A stretch of 64,000 nucleotides of DNA from Streptomyces sp. V3I8 (GCF_030817535.1 NZ_JAUSZL010000002.1:3348001-3412000), one strand, 5' to 3'; positions 17,437-25,688 are shown, numbered from the stretch's first letter. Notes: generated from the sequence alone by a model not told the origin. Program-made: numbers and translations.

Positions 17437-18373
17437 CAAGCCGAAGAAGCCGCACAAGGGCGAGAAGGACGACAGGGGCGAGAGCGGCGGGAACCGGCGC
17501 CTGAGCGTCCTCAAGACCTACAAGCTGTACGTCGGCGGGAAGTTCCCGCGTTCCGAGAGCGGCCGGGTGTACGAGGTGACCGACTCCAAGGGCACATGGC
17601 TGGCCAACGCGCCGCGCGCGAGCCGCAAGGACGCCCGTGACGCGGTCGTCGCCGCCCGCAAGGCGTTCGGCGGCTGGTCCGGCGCGACCGCGTACAACCG
17701 CGGCCAGGTCCTCTACCGCGTCGCGGAGATGCTGGAGGGCCGCAGGGGCCAGTTCGTCCACGAGGTGGCCGACGCCGAGGGCCTGTCGCGGGCGCAGGCC
17801 GCCGAGCAGGTCGACGCCACGATCGACCGCTGGGTCTGGTACGCGGGCTGGACCGACAAGATCGCCCAGGTGGTGGGCGGCGGCAACCCGGTGGCGGGCC
17901 CGTTCTTCAACCTCTCGACCCCCGAGCCGACGGGCGTGGTGGCGGTCCTCGCCCCCCAGGAGTCGTCCTTCCTCGGGCTGGTCTCGGTCGTCGCTCCGGT
18001 GATCGCCACCGGCAACACGGCGGTCGTGATCGCGAGCGAGCGGTCCCCGCTGCCCGCGCTGTCGCTGGGCGAGGTGCTGGCCACCTCCGACCTGCCGGGC
18101 GGCGTGGTCAACATCCTGACCGGCGGGACGGCGGAGATCGCGGCCCCGCTCGCCGCCCACCAGGACGTCAACGCGATCGACCTGGCCGGTGCCGGCGAGG
18201 CACTCGCGAAGGAGCTGGAGGTCGCGGCCGCGGACAACCTCAAGCGGGTTCTGCGTCCACAGCCTGTGGACCACTTCGCCACGCCGGGCACCGAGCGCCT
18301 CACGGCCTTCCTGGAGACGAAGACGGTCTGGCACCCGACCGGCGCGCTGGGCGTGTCCGGCTCGTCGTACTAG
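17429..18373 (+). CDS. Internally deleted, catalytically dead aldehyde dehydrogenase homologue
   Basis: 314 residues, against about 480 for a full ALDH. After a charged, lysine-rich N-terminal extension (residues 1-25) it follows the ALDH coenzyme domain (KLYVGGKFPRSESGRVYEV; TPEPTGVVAVLAPQESSFLG; IATGNTAVVIASERSPLP). The key residues are gone: PWNFP is APQES, the KPAE lysine is replaced, and the domain holding the Glu base and Cys nucleophile is missing. It then rejoins the family at its extreme end with TERLTAFLETKTVWHPTG, the oligomerisation tail. Translationally coupled to the active ALDH, so probably a structural partner; not a random pseudogene because the frame is intact. Confidence 0.9.
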   Translation: MSDKPKKPHKGEKDDRGESGGNRRLSVLKTYKLYVGGKFPRSESGRVYEVTDSKGTWLANAPRASRKDARDAVVAARKAFGGWSGATAYNRGQVLYRVAEMLEGRRGQFVHEVADAEGLSRAQAAEQVDATIDRWVWYAGWTDKIAQVVGGGNPVAGPFFNLSTPEPTGVVAVLAPQESSFLGLVSVVAPVIATGNTAVVIASERSPLPALSLGEVLATSDLPGGVVNILTGGTAEIAAPLAAHQDVNAIDLAGAGEALAKELEVAAADNLKRVLRPQPVDHFATPGTERLTAFLETKTVWHPTGALGVSGSSY

Positions 18374-18430
18374 ACCCGCCGGACCCGCCGGACCGGCGCC
18401 GCACGAAGGCGGTCCGGTCCACCAGGACGG

Positions 18431-18472
18431 GAGAGCCGCGCTTCCCCACCGTCCGGGGGAGGCGCGGCTCTC
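18431..18472. terminator. Bidirectional terminator hairpin
   Basis: A 17-bp stem (18431-18447 with 18456-18472, one G-U pair) and 8-base loop. It lies between the deoC-ALDH operon and the convergent secreted-protein gene and can serve both. Confidence 0.8.
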
Positions 18473-18519
18473 TCTCGCGGCGTACGTCCGCAGCCCGTAC
18501 GCCGGTCCGCCCGTACGGG

Positions 18520-18924
18520 TCAGTTGGCCAGCAGGCCCGTCGCCTGGCCCACCACCGGGACGGCGCCCAGCGACTGGGCCTGCGCGACCGGCGCCGTCAG
18601 CATGGTCGTCGCCAGCGGCGGGAAGTCGGCCACCTGCGTGCCGAGCCCGTTGTCGAGCGGGTCGACACCCGTGCCCGCCAGCGGGTTGGGCTTCAGCCCC
18701 GCGACCGGCCCGGTCATGTATCCGACGGCCCCGGTCGCGGACCGCAGTCCGGCCTGCGGGTCGATGTTGCCCAGCGAGGTCGGACGGGTGTGGACCGAGC
18801 CCAGCACGGGGTCCGTGTCCGCGGCGGCCGAGGCCGCGCCCGCGCCCACCGCGATCCCCGCGGTCGTGAGGGCCAGCACGGCGCGCCGGACGGTCGGATT
18901 CTGGGAGGCCTGGTGTCGTGCCAT
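18520..18924 (-). CDS. Small secreted low-complexity protein
   Basis: 134 residues with a clear signal peptide (RRAVLALTTAGIAVGAGAASAAA, cleavage near residue 34). The mature part has no cysteines and is rich in Ala, Gly, Pro, Leu and Val, with repeats of short hydrophobic clusters (GYMTGPVAGLKPNPLAG, APVAQAQSLGAVPVVG). The style resembles the secreted protein at 25253-25606. No enzymatic motif. Divergent from the uridine kinase gene, sharing an AT-rich promoter gap (18925-18996). Confidence 0.72.
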   Translation of the reverse strand: MARHQASQNPTVRRAVLALTTAGIAVGAGAASAAADTDPVLGSVHTRPTSLGNIDPQAGLRSATGAVGYMTGPVAGLKPNPLAGTGVDPLDNGLGTQVADFPPLATTMLTAPVAQAQSLGAVPVVGQATGLLAN

Positions 18925-19071
18925 GGCTGCTGCCGCCTTCTGGTGCGTTCTGACGCGCCGTGGCGCGTAAAGTAATCAGGTCGACACGTAGGGTAGTTGG
19001 TGTGTGACGCGCACTCCAAAGACGACCCGCGGGCTCGGCCGGGAGCGGATGATGCCGCACACTGGTGTCTC

Positions 19072-19734
19072 GTGAGTTCCCATCTCCCGAATTCCGCGGC
19101 AACCGCGCGCGTCGTCCTGCTGTGCGGCCCCTCCGGCTCCGGCAAGTCCCTCCTCGCGGCCCGCTCCGGCCTTCCGGTGCTGCGGCTCGACGACTTCTAC
19201 AAGGAGGGCGACGACCCGACGCTGCCGCAGGTGGCGGAGAGTGCGGACATCGACTGGGACCATCCGCTGTCCTGGGACGCGGACGCCGCCGTCGCGGCGA
19301 TAGCGCAGCTGTGCGGGACGGGACGTACGAGTGTTCCCGTGTACGACATCTCGCTGAGCGCGCGGACCGGGTCCGAGACCGTCGACTTCGCAGGGGCGCC
19401 GGTCTTCATCGCCGAGGGCATCTTCGCGGCGGAGATCGTGGAGCGGTGCCGGGAGGCGGGGCTGCTGGCCGACGCGCTGTGTCTCAGCCGGGGGGCCGTG
19501 ACCACGTTCCGGCGGCGGTTCCTGCGGGATCTGCGCGAGGGCCGCAAGTCCGTGCCGTTCCTGCTCCGGCGGGGGTGGCGGCTGATGCGCGACGAGCGGT
19601 CGATCGTCTCCCGGCAGACGGGGCTCGGCGCGTACGCGTGCGACCGGGACGAGGCGCTGGGGCGGCTCGAGGCCGCCGCCACCGGGCGCTCGGCGCCGGA
19701 GGTCGTGGACCGGCTGCGGGTGCGTGGGGGCTGA
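19072..19734 (+). CDS. udk: Uridine kinase-like P-loop kinase
   Basis: About 220 residues. Walker A is LLCGPSGSGKSLLA (residues 15-28), followed by the RLDDFYKEGDD motif that binds the nucleoside in uridine kinases, VPVYDISLSAR and FIAEGIFAAEIV (Walker B-like). A lid region with Arg residues (TTFRRRFLRDLREGR) follows. Likely phosphorylates uridine/cytidine to UMP/CMP, which fits the surrounding nucleoside genes, but no regulon palindrome precedes it. The GTG at 19072 has no ribosome site; a TTG at 18997 would add 25 residues. Confidence 0.85.
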   Translation: MSSHLPNSAATARVVLLCGPSGSGKSLLAARSGLPVLRLDDFYKEGDDPTLPQVAESADIDWDHPLSWDADAAVAAIAQLCGTGRTSVPVYDISLSARTGSETVDFAGAPVFIAEGIFAAEIVERCREAGLLADALCLSRGAVTTFRRRFLRDLREGRKSVPFLLRRGWRLMRDERSIVSRQTGLGAYACDRDEALGRLEAAATGRSAPEVVDRLRVRGG

Positions 19735-19933
19735 GCGCGCAGTTCCCCGCACCCCTGCAGGGGCGCTCGCACAAGACGCCCGCGGACGACCGCGGACGAC
19801 CGCGGACAAAAAAGAGCGACGGGGCCGGCCGGACCCCCCGGTCCGTCCTGCCCCGCCGCTCCTCGTGCACCCCCGTGGTCCCCCCGGACCCCGTCGGTCT
19901 CCCCCGGTACCGCAACCCCCGGGCCGCCCGCCG

Positions 19934-20115
19934 CCTCCCCCGAAGTGACGGACCGCCCCCTGCCGTTCGCCGCCTCCCCCGAAGCGACGAACTTCTCCTG
20001 CAGTCGTCCGCCCCCTCCCCCCGGAGTGCGCGGACTTCCCCGTTGCGTCCGCCGCCTCCCCCGAAGCGGTGGACTCCCCCTACCGCCCGCCACCTCCCCC
20101 GAAGTGACGGACACC
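19934..20115. repeat. Imperfect repeats of about 40 bp, five copies
   Basis: The core CCTCCCCCGAAG (or close variants) recurs at 19934, 19973, 20014, 20055 and 20093, spaced 38-41 bases. It lies downstream of both the uridine kinase and sigQ genes (convergent), where nothing codes. The adjacent 19735-19760 carries a copy of the GCGCAGTTCCCCGC extragenic element. Confidence 0.75.
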
Positions 20116-20128
20116 TCCCCCACAGCCT

Positions 20129-20890
20129 TCAGGCGACGAGCTCCCCGAAGGACTCCTCCTCGTCACGGCCGAAGCTGAGGACGTCGTCCTCGCGCAGCCG
20201 GCGGAGCGACCGCCAGATGCTCGACTTCACCGTGCCGACACTGATGTCGAGGATCTCCGCGATCTCCGGGTCGGTGCGGCCCTCGTAGTAGCGCAGGACC
20301 AGCATCGTGCGCTGGAGTTCGGGCAGCCGGGCGAGCGCCTGCCACAGGACCGCGCGCAGCTCGGTGCCGCGCATCGCGTCCGTGTCGCCGGCCGTCTCCG
20401 GCAGCTCCTCGGTCGGGTACTCGTTCAGCTTGCGGCGGCGCCACGCGCTGATGTGCAGGTTGGTCATGGTGCGGCGGAGGTAGCCCCCGACCGCGGCCTT
20501 GTCGCTGATGCGGTCCCACGCCCGGTACGTCGAGAAGAGGGCGCTCTGCAGCAGGTCCTCGGCCTCGAAGCGGTCGCCGGTCAGGTGGTAGGCGGTTGCG
20601 TACAGGGAGGCGCGGCGCTCCTGGACGTAGGTGGTGAACTCCACCTCCGACGCCGAACGGCGCTCCCCCGTGCCCTCCCCGTACGCTGCCCCCGTTCCCC
20701 CGTGGGCGGCCCCCGTGCCGCTTCCCCCCGCATGTGCGTCAACCACCGTCATGTACGACCCGGTGTGCTGACGCCCGGTGCCGCGAGCGCACCCCCGCCC
20801 GCTCACGGCACCGGACTTCTCGGTGCTCCTCGTGACGTCGTGGAGCCGCGTGACAACTGCGCCAGTACTGGTGCTGTGCAGCGTGTTCAT
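20129..20890 (-). CDS. sigQ: RNA polymerase ECF sigma factor SigQ
   Basis: About 253 residues (a later ATG at 20752 would give 207). After a poorly conserved N-terminal extension come sigma region 2 (EVEFTTYVQERRASLYATAYHLTGDRFEAEDLLQS, split over residues 80-115, and DKAAVGGYLRRTMTNLHISAW) and region 4 (LARLPELQRTMLVLRYYEG, EIAEILDISVGTVKSSIWRSL). SigE-like ECF group. The divergent arrangement with afsQ1-afsQ2 is the known Streptomyces sigQ-afsQ1-afsQ2 locus; SigQ is reported to act with AfsQ1 in controlling antibiotics and development. AfsQ1-type sites lie in the shared promoter region. Confidence 0.93.
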   Translation of the reverse strand: MNTLHSTSTGAVVTRLHDVTRSTEKSGAVSGRGCARGTGRQHTGSYMTVVDAHAGGSGTGAAHGGTGAAYGEGTGERRSASEVEFTTYVQERRASLYATAYHLTGDRFEAEDLLQSALFSTYRAWDRISDKAAVGGYLRRTMTNLHISAWRRRKLNEYPTEELPETAGDTDAMRGTELRAVLWQALARLPELQRTMLVLRYYEGRTDPEIAEILDISVGTVKSSIWRSLRRLREDDVLSFGRDEEESFGELVA

Positions 20891-20998
20891 CTCGCGCCCC
20901 CCGTCGTGGAGTTCCGGTCGTCCGGTACTTGCTGTGGTGCTTCCCTGCCTGTGACGAAGAGCTTGCCGGGGCCACTTCATGACGGTGTCCGCCGACTG

Positions 20999-21014
20999 TC
21001 ACAGGCCTGTCACA
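20999..21014 (+). promoter_or_regulatory. AfsQ1 box (GTnAC-N6-GTnAC)
   Basis: GTCAC, six bases (AGGCCT), GTCAC: an exact match to the direct-repeat consensus I recall for the AfsQ1 response regulator. It lies between sigQ and afsQ1. Confidence 0.75.
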
Positions 21015-21043
21015 GGGGCCGGGCGGGCCCCGGACCCGGCGGC

Positions 21044-21092
21044 TCACGGGCAGGTCACGGGGCGGTCACCGGCCCATCACCGGCCGATCACG
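21044..21092 (+). promoter_or_regulatory. Five phased NTCAC half-sites, 11-bp period
   Basis: CTCAC (21044), GTCAC (21055), GTCAC (21066), ATCAC (21077) and ATCAC (21088), each exactly 11 bases apart, one DNA turn. The second and third form a perfect AfsQ1 box. OmpR-type regulators bind such 11-bp direct repeats in tandem. It ends about 120 bases before the afsQ1 start. Confidence 0.7.
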
Positions 21093-21219
21093 CAGAAGCG
21101 TCGCACGGCTACGCATCCGGCACACCCGGCACGCGCCCGGCCCCCACTCGTACGCGGGACATGTGTGGGAGCGCTCCAACAGTCGATACCCGCCCACGTC
21201 ATGGGACAGAATGACATCC

Positions 21220-21897
21220 GTGCCTTCCCTGTTGCTGATCGAGGACGACGACGCCATCCGGACGGCCCTGGAGCTCTCTTTGACGCGCCAGGGTCACCGG
21301 GTGGCCACCGCTGCCACCGGCGAGGACGGTCTGAAGCTGTTGCGCGAGCAGCGGCCCGATCTGATCGTGCTCGACGTGATGCTGCCAGGCATCGACGGAT
21401 TCGAGGTGTGCCGGCGCATCCGGCGGACGGACCAGTTGCCGATCATCCTGCTGACCGCGCGCAGCGACGACATCGACGTCGTGGTCGGGCTGGAGTCCGG
21501 CGCCGACGACTACGTGGTGAAACCCGTGCAGGGACGGGTGCTGGACGCCCGGATCCGGGCCGTGCTGCGGCGCGGCGAGCGCGAGGCGAACGACTCGGCG
21601 ACGTTCGGTTCGCTGGTGATCGACCGCGCCGCGATGACCGTGACGAAGAACGGCGAGGACCTGCAGCTCACCCCCACCGAGCTGCGGCTGCTCCTGGAGC
21701 TGAGCCGGCGGCCCGGACAGGCCCTGTCGCGGCAGCAGTTGCTGCGGCTGGTGTGGGAGCACGACTACCTCGGCGACTCGCGGCTCGTCGACGCGTGCGT
21801 GCAGCGGCTGCGCGCGAAGGTGGAGGACGTGCCGTCCTCGCCGACCCTGATCCGTACCGTGCGCGGCGTCGGCTACCGGCTGGACAACCCTCAGTGA
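21220..21897 (+). CDS. afsQ1: Two-component response regulator AfsQ1 (OmpR/PhoB family)
   Basis: 225 residues from the GTG, matching the S. coelicolor length; this start puts the phospho-acceptor at Asp52 (LIVLDVMLPG), the position reported for AfsQ1. Receiver landmarks: IEDDDA at 8-11, Thr in LLTARSD, Lys in VVKPVQG. The C-terminal winged helix reads LTPTELRLLLELSRRPGQ and SRLVDACVQRLRAKVED ... IRTVRGVGYRL. An ATG nine bases upstream (21211) is another possible start. AfsQ1 activates antibiotic pathways and sigQ under certain nitrogen conditions. Its stop overlaps the afsQ2 start (GTGA). Confidence 0.95.
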   Translation: MPSLLLIEDDDAIRTALELSLTRQGHRVATAATGEDGLKLLREQRPDLIVLDVMLPGIDGFEVCRRIRRTDQLPIILLTARSDDIDVVVGLESGADDYVVKPVQGRVLDARIRAVLRRGEREANDSATFGSLVIDRAAMTVTKNGEDLQLTPTELRLLLELSRRPGQALSRQQLLRLVWEHDYLGDSRLVDACVQRLRAKVEDVPSSPTLIRTVRGVGYRLDNPQ

Positions 21898-23519
21898 CCG
21901 AACCGCAGGACAAGCTCCACGGCTGGGCCGCCGCCCGCCGTACGGTCATGGCGGGAATCCGTTTCACCAGTCTGCGGTTGCGCCTGGTCGTGGTGTTCGG
22001 GCTGGTCGCGCTGACCGCCGCCGTGTCGGCGTCCGGGATCGCGTACTGGCTCAACCGCGAGGCCGTCCTCACCCGTACCCAGGACGCGGTGCTCGGCGAC
22101 TTCCAGCAGGCGATGCAGACCCGTGCCAGCACGTTGCGGCAGCACCCCTCGCAGGGCGAACTGCAGCGCGCCGCCGGGCAGATGGCGAACAGCAGCCAGC
22201 GCTTCAGCGTGCTGCTGATCGCCGAGGACGAGAACGGCAGGACCGTCCGCGGCAACTCCGACCTGGACACCTTCACGCTGGAGGACGTACCGCGTTCCCT
22301 CCAGAAGGCGGTGAACAGGGAACAGAAGATCTCCTCGAACAACAAGTACGCCTACCACCTGTACTGGCAGCGCACCGTGCAGGGCGACAAGCCGTACCTG
22401 GTGGGCGGCGCGAAGGTGATCGGCGGCGGGCCGACCGGATACATGCTCAAGTCGCTGGAACCGGAGGCCAAGGACCTCAACTCGCTGGCCTGGTCGCTGG
22501 GGATCGCCACCGGGCTCGCGCTGATCGGCTCGGCGCTGCTCGCGCAGGCCGCCGCGACGACCGTGCTGAAGCCGGTGCACCGCCTCGGCACCGCGGCGCG
22601 ACGGCTCGGCGAGGGCAAGCTCGACACCCGGCTGCGGGTGTCGGGCACCGACGAACTGGCCGACCTGTCACGGACGTTCAACCGGACGGCGGAGTCGCTG
22701 GAGAAACGCGTCGCCGACATGAGCGCCCGTGACGAGGCCTCCCGGCGGTTCGTCGCCGACATGTCGCACGAACTGCGGACACCGCTGACCGCGATCACCG
22801 CGGTGACCGAGGTGCTGGAGGAGGAGCTCGACGCCGAGACCGGCAGCGTCGACCCGATGATCGAACCCGCCGTACGGCTCGTCGTCAGCGAGACCCGGCG
22901 GCTGAACAACCTCGTGGAGAACCTGATGGAGGTCACCCGCTTCGACGCGGGCACCGCCCGGCTCGTCTCCGACACCGTCGACATCGCGGACCAGATCACC
23001 GCGTGCATCGACGCGCGCGCCTGGCTGGACGCGGTGGAACTGGACGCCCCGCGCGGCATCATGGCGCACATCGACCCGCGCCGCCTGGACGTCATCCTGG
23101 CGAACCTGATCGGCAACGCCCTCAAGCACGGCGGCTCCCCGGTGCGGGTGCGCGTGCGCGCGGAGGGCGCCGACCTGGTGATCGAGGTGCAGGACCACGG
23201 CCCCGGCATCCCCGAGGACGTCCTGCCGCACGTCTTCGACCGCTTCTACAAGGCGAGCGCCTCCCGGCCGCGCTCGGAGGGCAGCGGGCTCGGCCTGTCC
23301 ATCGCCCGGGAGAACGCCCACATCCACGGCGGCGAGATCACGGCCGCGAACTCGCCCGGGGGCGGCGCGGTCTTCACCCTGCGGCTGCCGCTCGACGCCT
23401 CCGAGCCCAAGGACCCGGAAGACCCGGAGGATCCGCAGGACGCGGGGAGCCCGGGGGCCGGGGACACGGGCCGCGCCGGAACCGGCAGCGGTGCCGACCG
23501 CACCGAGGGAGGCGTCTGA
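21894..23519 (+). CDS. afsQ2: Sensor histidine kinase AfsQ2
   Basis: 541 residues. Two membrane helices (about residues 27-50 and 198-222) enclose an extracellular sensor of some 150 residues. Next come a HAMP segment (LKPVHRLGTAARRLGEGKL), the dimerisation/phospho-acceptor helix with His292 in FVADMSHELRTPLTA, the N box ILANLIGNALKHGG, and the G boxes DHGPGIPEDV and GSGLGLSIA. The C-terminal 45 residues are a disordered Pro/Asp/Glu/Gly tail. Cognate kinase of AfsQ1; GTG start overlaps the afsQ1 stop by four bases, indicating coupling. Confidence 0.95.
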   Translation: MTEPQDKLHGWAAARRTVMAGIRFTSLRLRLVVVFGLVALTAAVSASGIAYWLNREAVLTRTQDAVLGDFQQAMQTRASTLRQHPSQGELQRAAGQMANSSQRFSVLLIAEDENGRTVRGNSDLDTFTLEDVPRSLQKAVNREQKISSNNKYAYHLYWQRTVQGDKPYLVGGAKVIGGGPTGYMLKSLEPEAKDLNSLAWSLGIATGLALIGSALLAQAAATTVLKPVHRLGTAARRLGEGKLDTRLRVSGTDELADLSRTFNRTAESLEKRVADMSARDEASRRFVADMSHELRTPLTAITAVTEVLEEELDAETGSVDPMIEPAVRLVVSETRRLNNLVENLMEVTRFDAGTARLVSDTVDIADQITACIDARAWLDAVELDAPRGIMAHIDPRRLDVILANLIGNALKHGGSPVRVRVRAEGADLVIEVQDHGPGIPEDVLPHVFDRFYKASASRPRSEGSGLGLSIARENAHIHGGEITAANSPGGGAVFTLRLPLDASEPKDPEDPEDPQDAGSPGAGDTGRAGTGSGADRTEGGV

Positions 23520-24172
23520 TGTCCGAACGGAACACGTGGGGCACGTGGCGCACCTGGGGCATACGCGTGGCGCGCGCGGCCCGGCTGGCGCTCGCCGTGC
23601 CGCTCGTCGCCGTGGCGCTGGGCGGCTGCGGCATCCGGGCGACGGAGGTGCCGACCGACTTCGGCCCCGCGCCGTCCCGCGTGCCGTGCGCGCTGACCGG
23701 CCCCGACATCGGTACGCAGTCCTCGCGCGGCATCCTCGTCCAGGTCTTCCTCGTCTGCTCCTCGCAGCTCGCGCCGGTCGACCGGACCGTACGCATCGGG
23801 GCCGGGCCCCCGGACACGGACCGGGTGCGTGCCGCACAGGCGCTCCTCGACGAACTCGCCGCGCCCCCGTCGGAGGCCGAGGAGCAGGCGAACTACACGA
23901 CGGCCGTCCCGAAGGGCCTGACGGTGACCGGTCCGCGGCCCGCCGACCCGGGTGACACGCTGCGCCTGAGCACGGCGCCCCCGGAGCTGGCCCCGTACGC
24001 CCTGACACAGGTCATCTGCACCTTCAGCGACTCCGAGGCCGCCTCCGACGACGGCACGGTGACCCTCGGCGGCCCCGGCACGGACGCGCCGCGGCGTTAC
24101 GAGTGCACGGAAGCCCTGCGCACCCGGCCGGGCACCGAGACGCCGCCGTCGACGCGGACCGACGGGGCCTGA
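23519..24172 (+). CDS. Lipoprotein of the afsQ operon (GerMN-like)
   Basis: 217 residues. The signal peptide ends in the lipobox LGGC (Cys about residue 38), so it is anchored outside the membrane. The mature part (ILVQVFLVCSSQLAPVDRTV; AAQALLDELAAPPSEAEEQANY; LTLRLSTAPPELAPYAL-like strand then VICTFSDSE) follows the pattern of a single GerMN-type domain. The ATG overlaps the afsQ2 stop (TGATG), so it is the third gene of the operon, as in S. coelicolor. It may modulate AfsQ2 sensing, but that is inference. Confidence 0.88.
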   Translation: MSERNTWGTWRTWGIRVARAARLALAVPLVAVALGGCGIRATEVPTDFGPAPSRVPCALTGPDIGTQSSRGILVQVFLVCSSQLAPVDRTVRIGAGPPDTDRVRAAQALLDELAAPPSEAEEQANYTTAVPKGLTVTGPRPADPGDTLRLSTAPPELAPYALTQVICTFSDSEAASDDGTVTLGGPGTDAPRRYECTEALRTRPGTETPPSTRTDGA

Positions 24173-24285
24173 CCCCCTTCCCGGGGCCTCGGCCGCGGCC
24201 CGTCTGTGGCGCACGCCTCACCCGTGCGGACCAAGCGCCGCCGTCACACGGAACCGATCCTGCCGGTGCCCGCGTCTTGGGGATC

Positions 24286-24852
24286 GTGCAGCGTCAAGGC
24301 TCTAACGGCGGAACCGCCGTGATCCGCGTCCGTGCGGCGGGAGGTCTCCTCCTCGTCGCACATCTCGCGCTTGTCGCCTGGGTCACGCTGCGGCCCCTGG
24401 ACGTGCCCTGGGTGAGCGCCGCGAACCTGCGTCCGTTCGCCGGCATCAGGGCCGATCTGGCGATGGGCCCCGAGGCGGCGGCCCGTGCCATCGGCAAGGG
24501 GCTGCTGCTGCTCGCCCCGCTCGGAGTACTGCTGCCGATGGCCGGCGGCCGGCTCTTCGTCTCCCCGCTGCTGTCCCTGCTGCGGACGGTCGCCGCCGGT
24601 GCGCTGCTGTCGATGGGCATCGAGCTGCTGCAGACCGGGGTGCCCGGCCAGGTCGTGGACGTCGACTCGCTGCTGCTGAACACCGTGGGCGTGGTGCTGG
24701 CGCACCTCGCCTTCGTGCCGGCCGCCCGGGCCGCGCTGCGCCGCCGGGCCGAGACGCGGAACAGGGCGGCCGCACTGCGCAGGCGAGAGGCCGCGGAGGA
24801 GTCGGCTCAGGGTCTGACCCCGACGATTCCCAGGGTCGGGATCGCTCCGTAG
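24286..24852 (+). CDS. VanZ-family membrane protein
   Basis: About 188 residues. VanZ-like pattern: VTLRPLDVPWVSAANLRPFAG after the first helix, then LLLLAPLGVLLPMAGG, GIELLQTGVPGQVVDVDSLLLNTVGVVLA and a basic tail. Four helices are expected. Relatives include the teicoplanin-resistance accessory protein VanZ, but most members are of unknown function. Two GTGs are possible (24286 with GGGGA upstream, or 24319). It lies 110 bases after the afsQ lipoprotein gene. Confidence 0.82.
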   Translation: MQRQGSNGGTAVIRVRAAGGLLLVAHLALVAWVTLRPLDVPWVSAANLRPFAGIRADLAMGPEAAARAIGKGLLLLAPLGVLLPMAGGRLFVSPLLSLLRTVAAGALLSMGIELLQTGVPGQVVDVDSLLLNTVGVVLAHLAFVPAARAALRRRAETRNRAAALRRREAAEESAQGLTPTIPRVGIAP

Positions 24853-24953
24853 GGCGACGCCCGCACCACCTTCGTGTCCGTAGCGTGGATGTCGTACGGG
24901 GCGGTCTCACCGAAAGCCCCGACCCACCGACGACGCTCACGAAGGAGACGCGA

Positions 24954-25157
24954 ATGAACCGCCTCGCCCGCCCCACCGACGGCCGGATGCTCGGCGGAGT
25001 GTGTGCAGCGCTGGCCCGGCGCTTCGGCACCTCCGCGACCACGATGCGGGTGATCTTCCTGGTGTCCTGCCTGCTGCCGGGCCCGCAGTTCCTGCTCTAC
25101 ATAGCGCTGTGGATCCTCTTCCCCTCGGAGGGCAAGGCGGCCCGCACGGCCTGGTGA
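24954..25157 (+). CDS. PspC-domain small membrane protein
   Basis: 67 residues, essentially one PspC domain: LARPTDGRMLGGVCAALARRFGTSATTMRVIFLV then a membrane helix (SCLLPGPQFLLYIALWILFP) and a short basic tail. AAGGAG ribosome site seven bases before the ATG. PspC proteins are linked to envelope stress and to fused sensor kinases; here it stands alone. Followed by a strong terminator. Confidence 0.9.
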   Translation: MNRLARPTDGRMLGGVCAALARRFGTSATTMRVIFLVSCLLPGPQFLLYIALWILFPSEGKAARTAW

Positions 25158-25160
25158 CCC

Positions 25161-25226
25161 GCGTGCTCGTGAGTGACGGCGAGCACGCCGACGGGGCGCA
25201 CCCGAGCGGGGGTGCGCCCCATCGGC
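25161..25226. terminator. Two consecutive terminator hairpins
   Basis: First stem 25161-25169 with 25180-25188 (9 bp, 10-base loop). Second stem 25193-25203 with 25210-25220 (11 bp perfect, extendable past one mismatch to 25187-25226). It lies between the PspC gene and the convergent secreted-protein gene. Confidence 0.8.
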
Positions 25227-25252
25227 GCGTACGGGAACCACGGGGGCCGGGG

Positions 25253-25606
25253 TCAGCCCAGCGGGATGCCGTTCACGGGGAGGCCCTGGGTGGGCAGGCC
25301 CTGGAGGGGCAGGCCGCCGAGCAGACCGGCGACGGGCGCGGTCGGGCCCTGGGCGAGGAGGTCCGTGACGACCGGCTGGGCGGCGGTGACAGCAGTGCCG
25401 AGCGCCCGCTGGCCGTTGGCGACCCCTTCGCCGCCGCCGGGCAGCTTGTCGGTGAGCCCGTCCACCGGCAGCGCACTGGTGGCGGCGCCGAGCGCCGGGG
25501 CGGCGTCCGGAACCGCGGGGGCGGCGTTGGCGGCACCGGCACCGGCGGCGGCGAAGGCGGCACCGAGAGCGGCGACACCGAGGGTCTTGGCAGCAGACTG
25601 CTTCAT
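25253..25606 (-). CDS. Small secreted low-complexity protein
   Basis: 117 residues. Signal peptide MKQSAAKTLGVAALGAAFAA... cleaved near AANAAP (residue 28). The mature chain is Ala/Gly/Pro/Leu-rich with a repeated C-terminal pattern LPLQGLPTQGLPVNGIPLG and no cysteine or catalytic motif. AAGGA ribosome site six bases before the ATG, which fixes the start against longer frames. Similar in style to the protein at 18520-18924; both flank the afsQ locus. Function unknown. Confidence 0.78.
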   Translation of the reverse strand: MKQSAAKTLGVAALGAAFAAAGAGAANAAPAVPDAAPALGAATSALPVDGLTDKLPGGGEGVANGQRALGTAVTAAQPVVTDLLAQGPTAPVAGLLGGLPLQGLPTQGLPVNGIPLG

Positions 25607-25688
25607 CTTCGTCCTTGCATGCTGTGACGGGGATTTCGGGCGGTCCGAAACGGTAATCACGTACGGGCGCGCCCCGCAAACATCGAAA

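Noticed and set aside
17429..18373. Second ALDH gene as a simple pseudogene
   Set aside because: The frame is intact, translationally coupled, and retains a specific C-terminal tail after an internal loss, which points to a maintained protein.
19735..20128. Coding region downstream of uridine kinase
   Set aside because: Frames consist of translated 40-bp Pro/Ser/Arg repeats without start signals.
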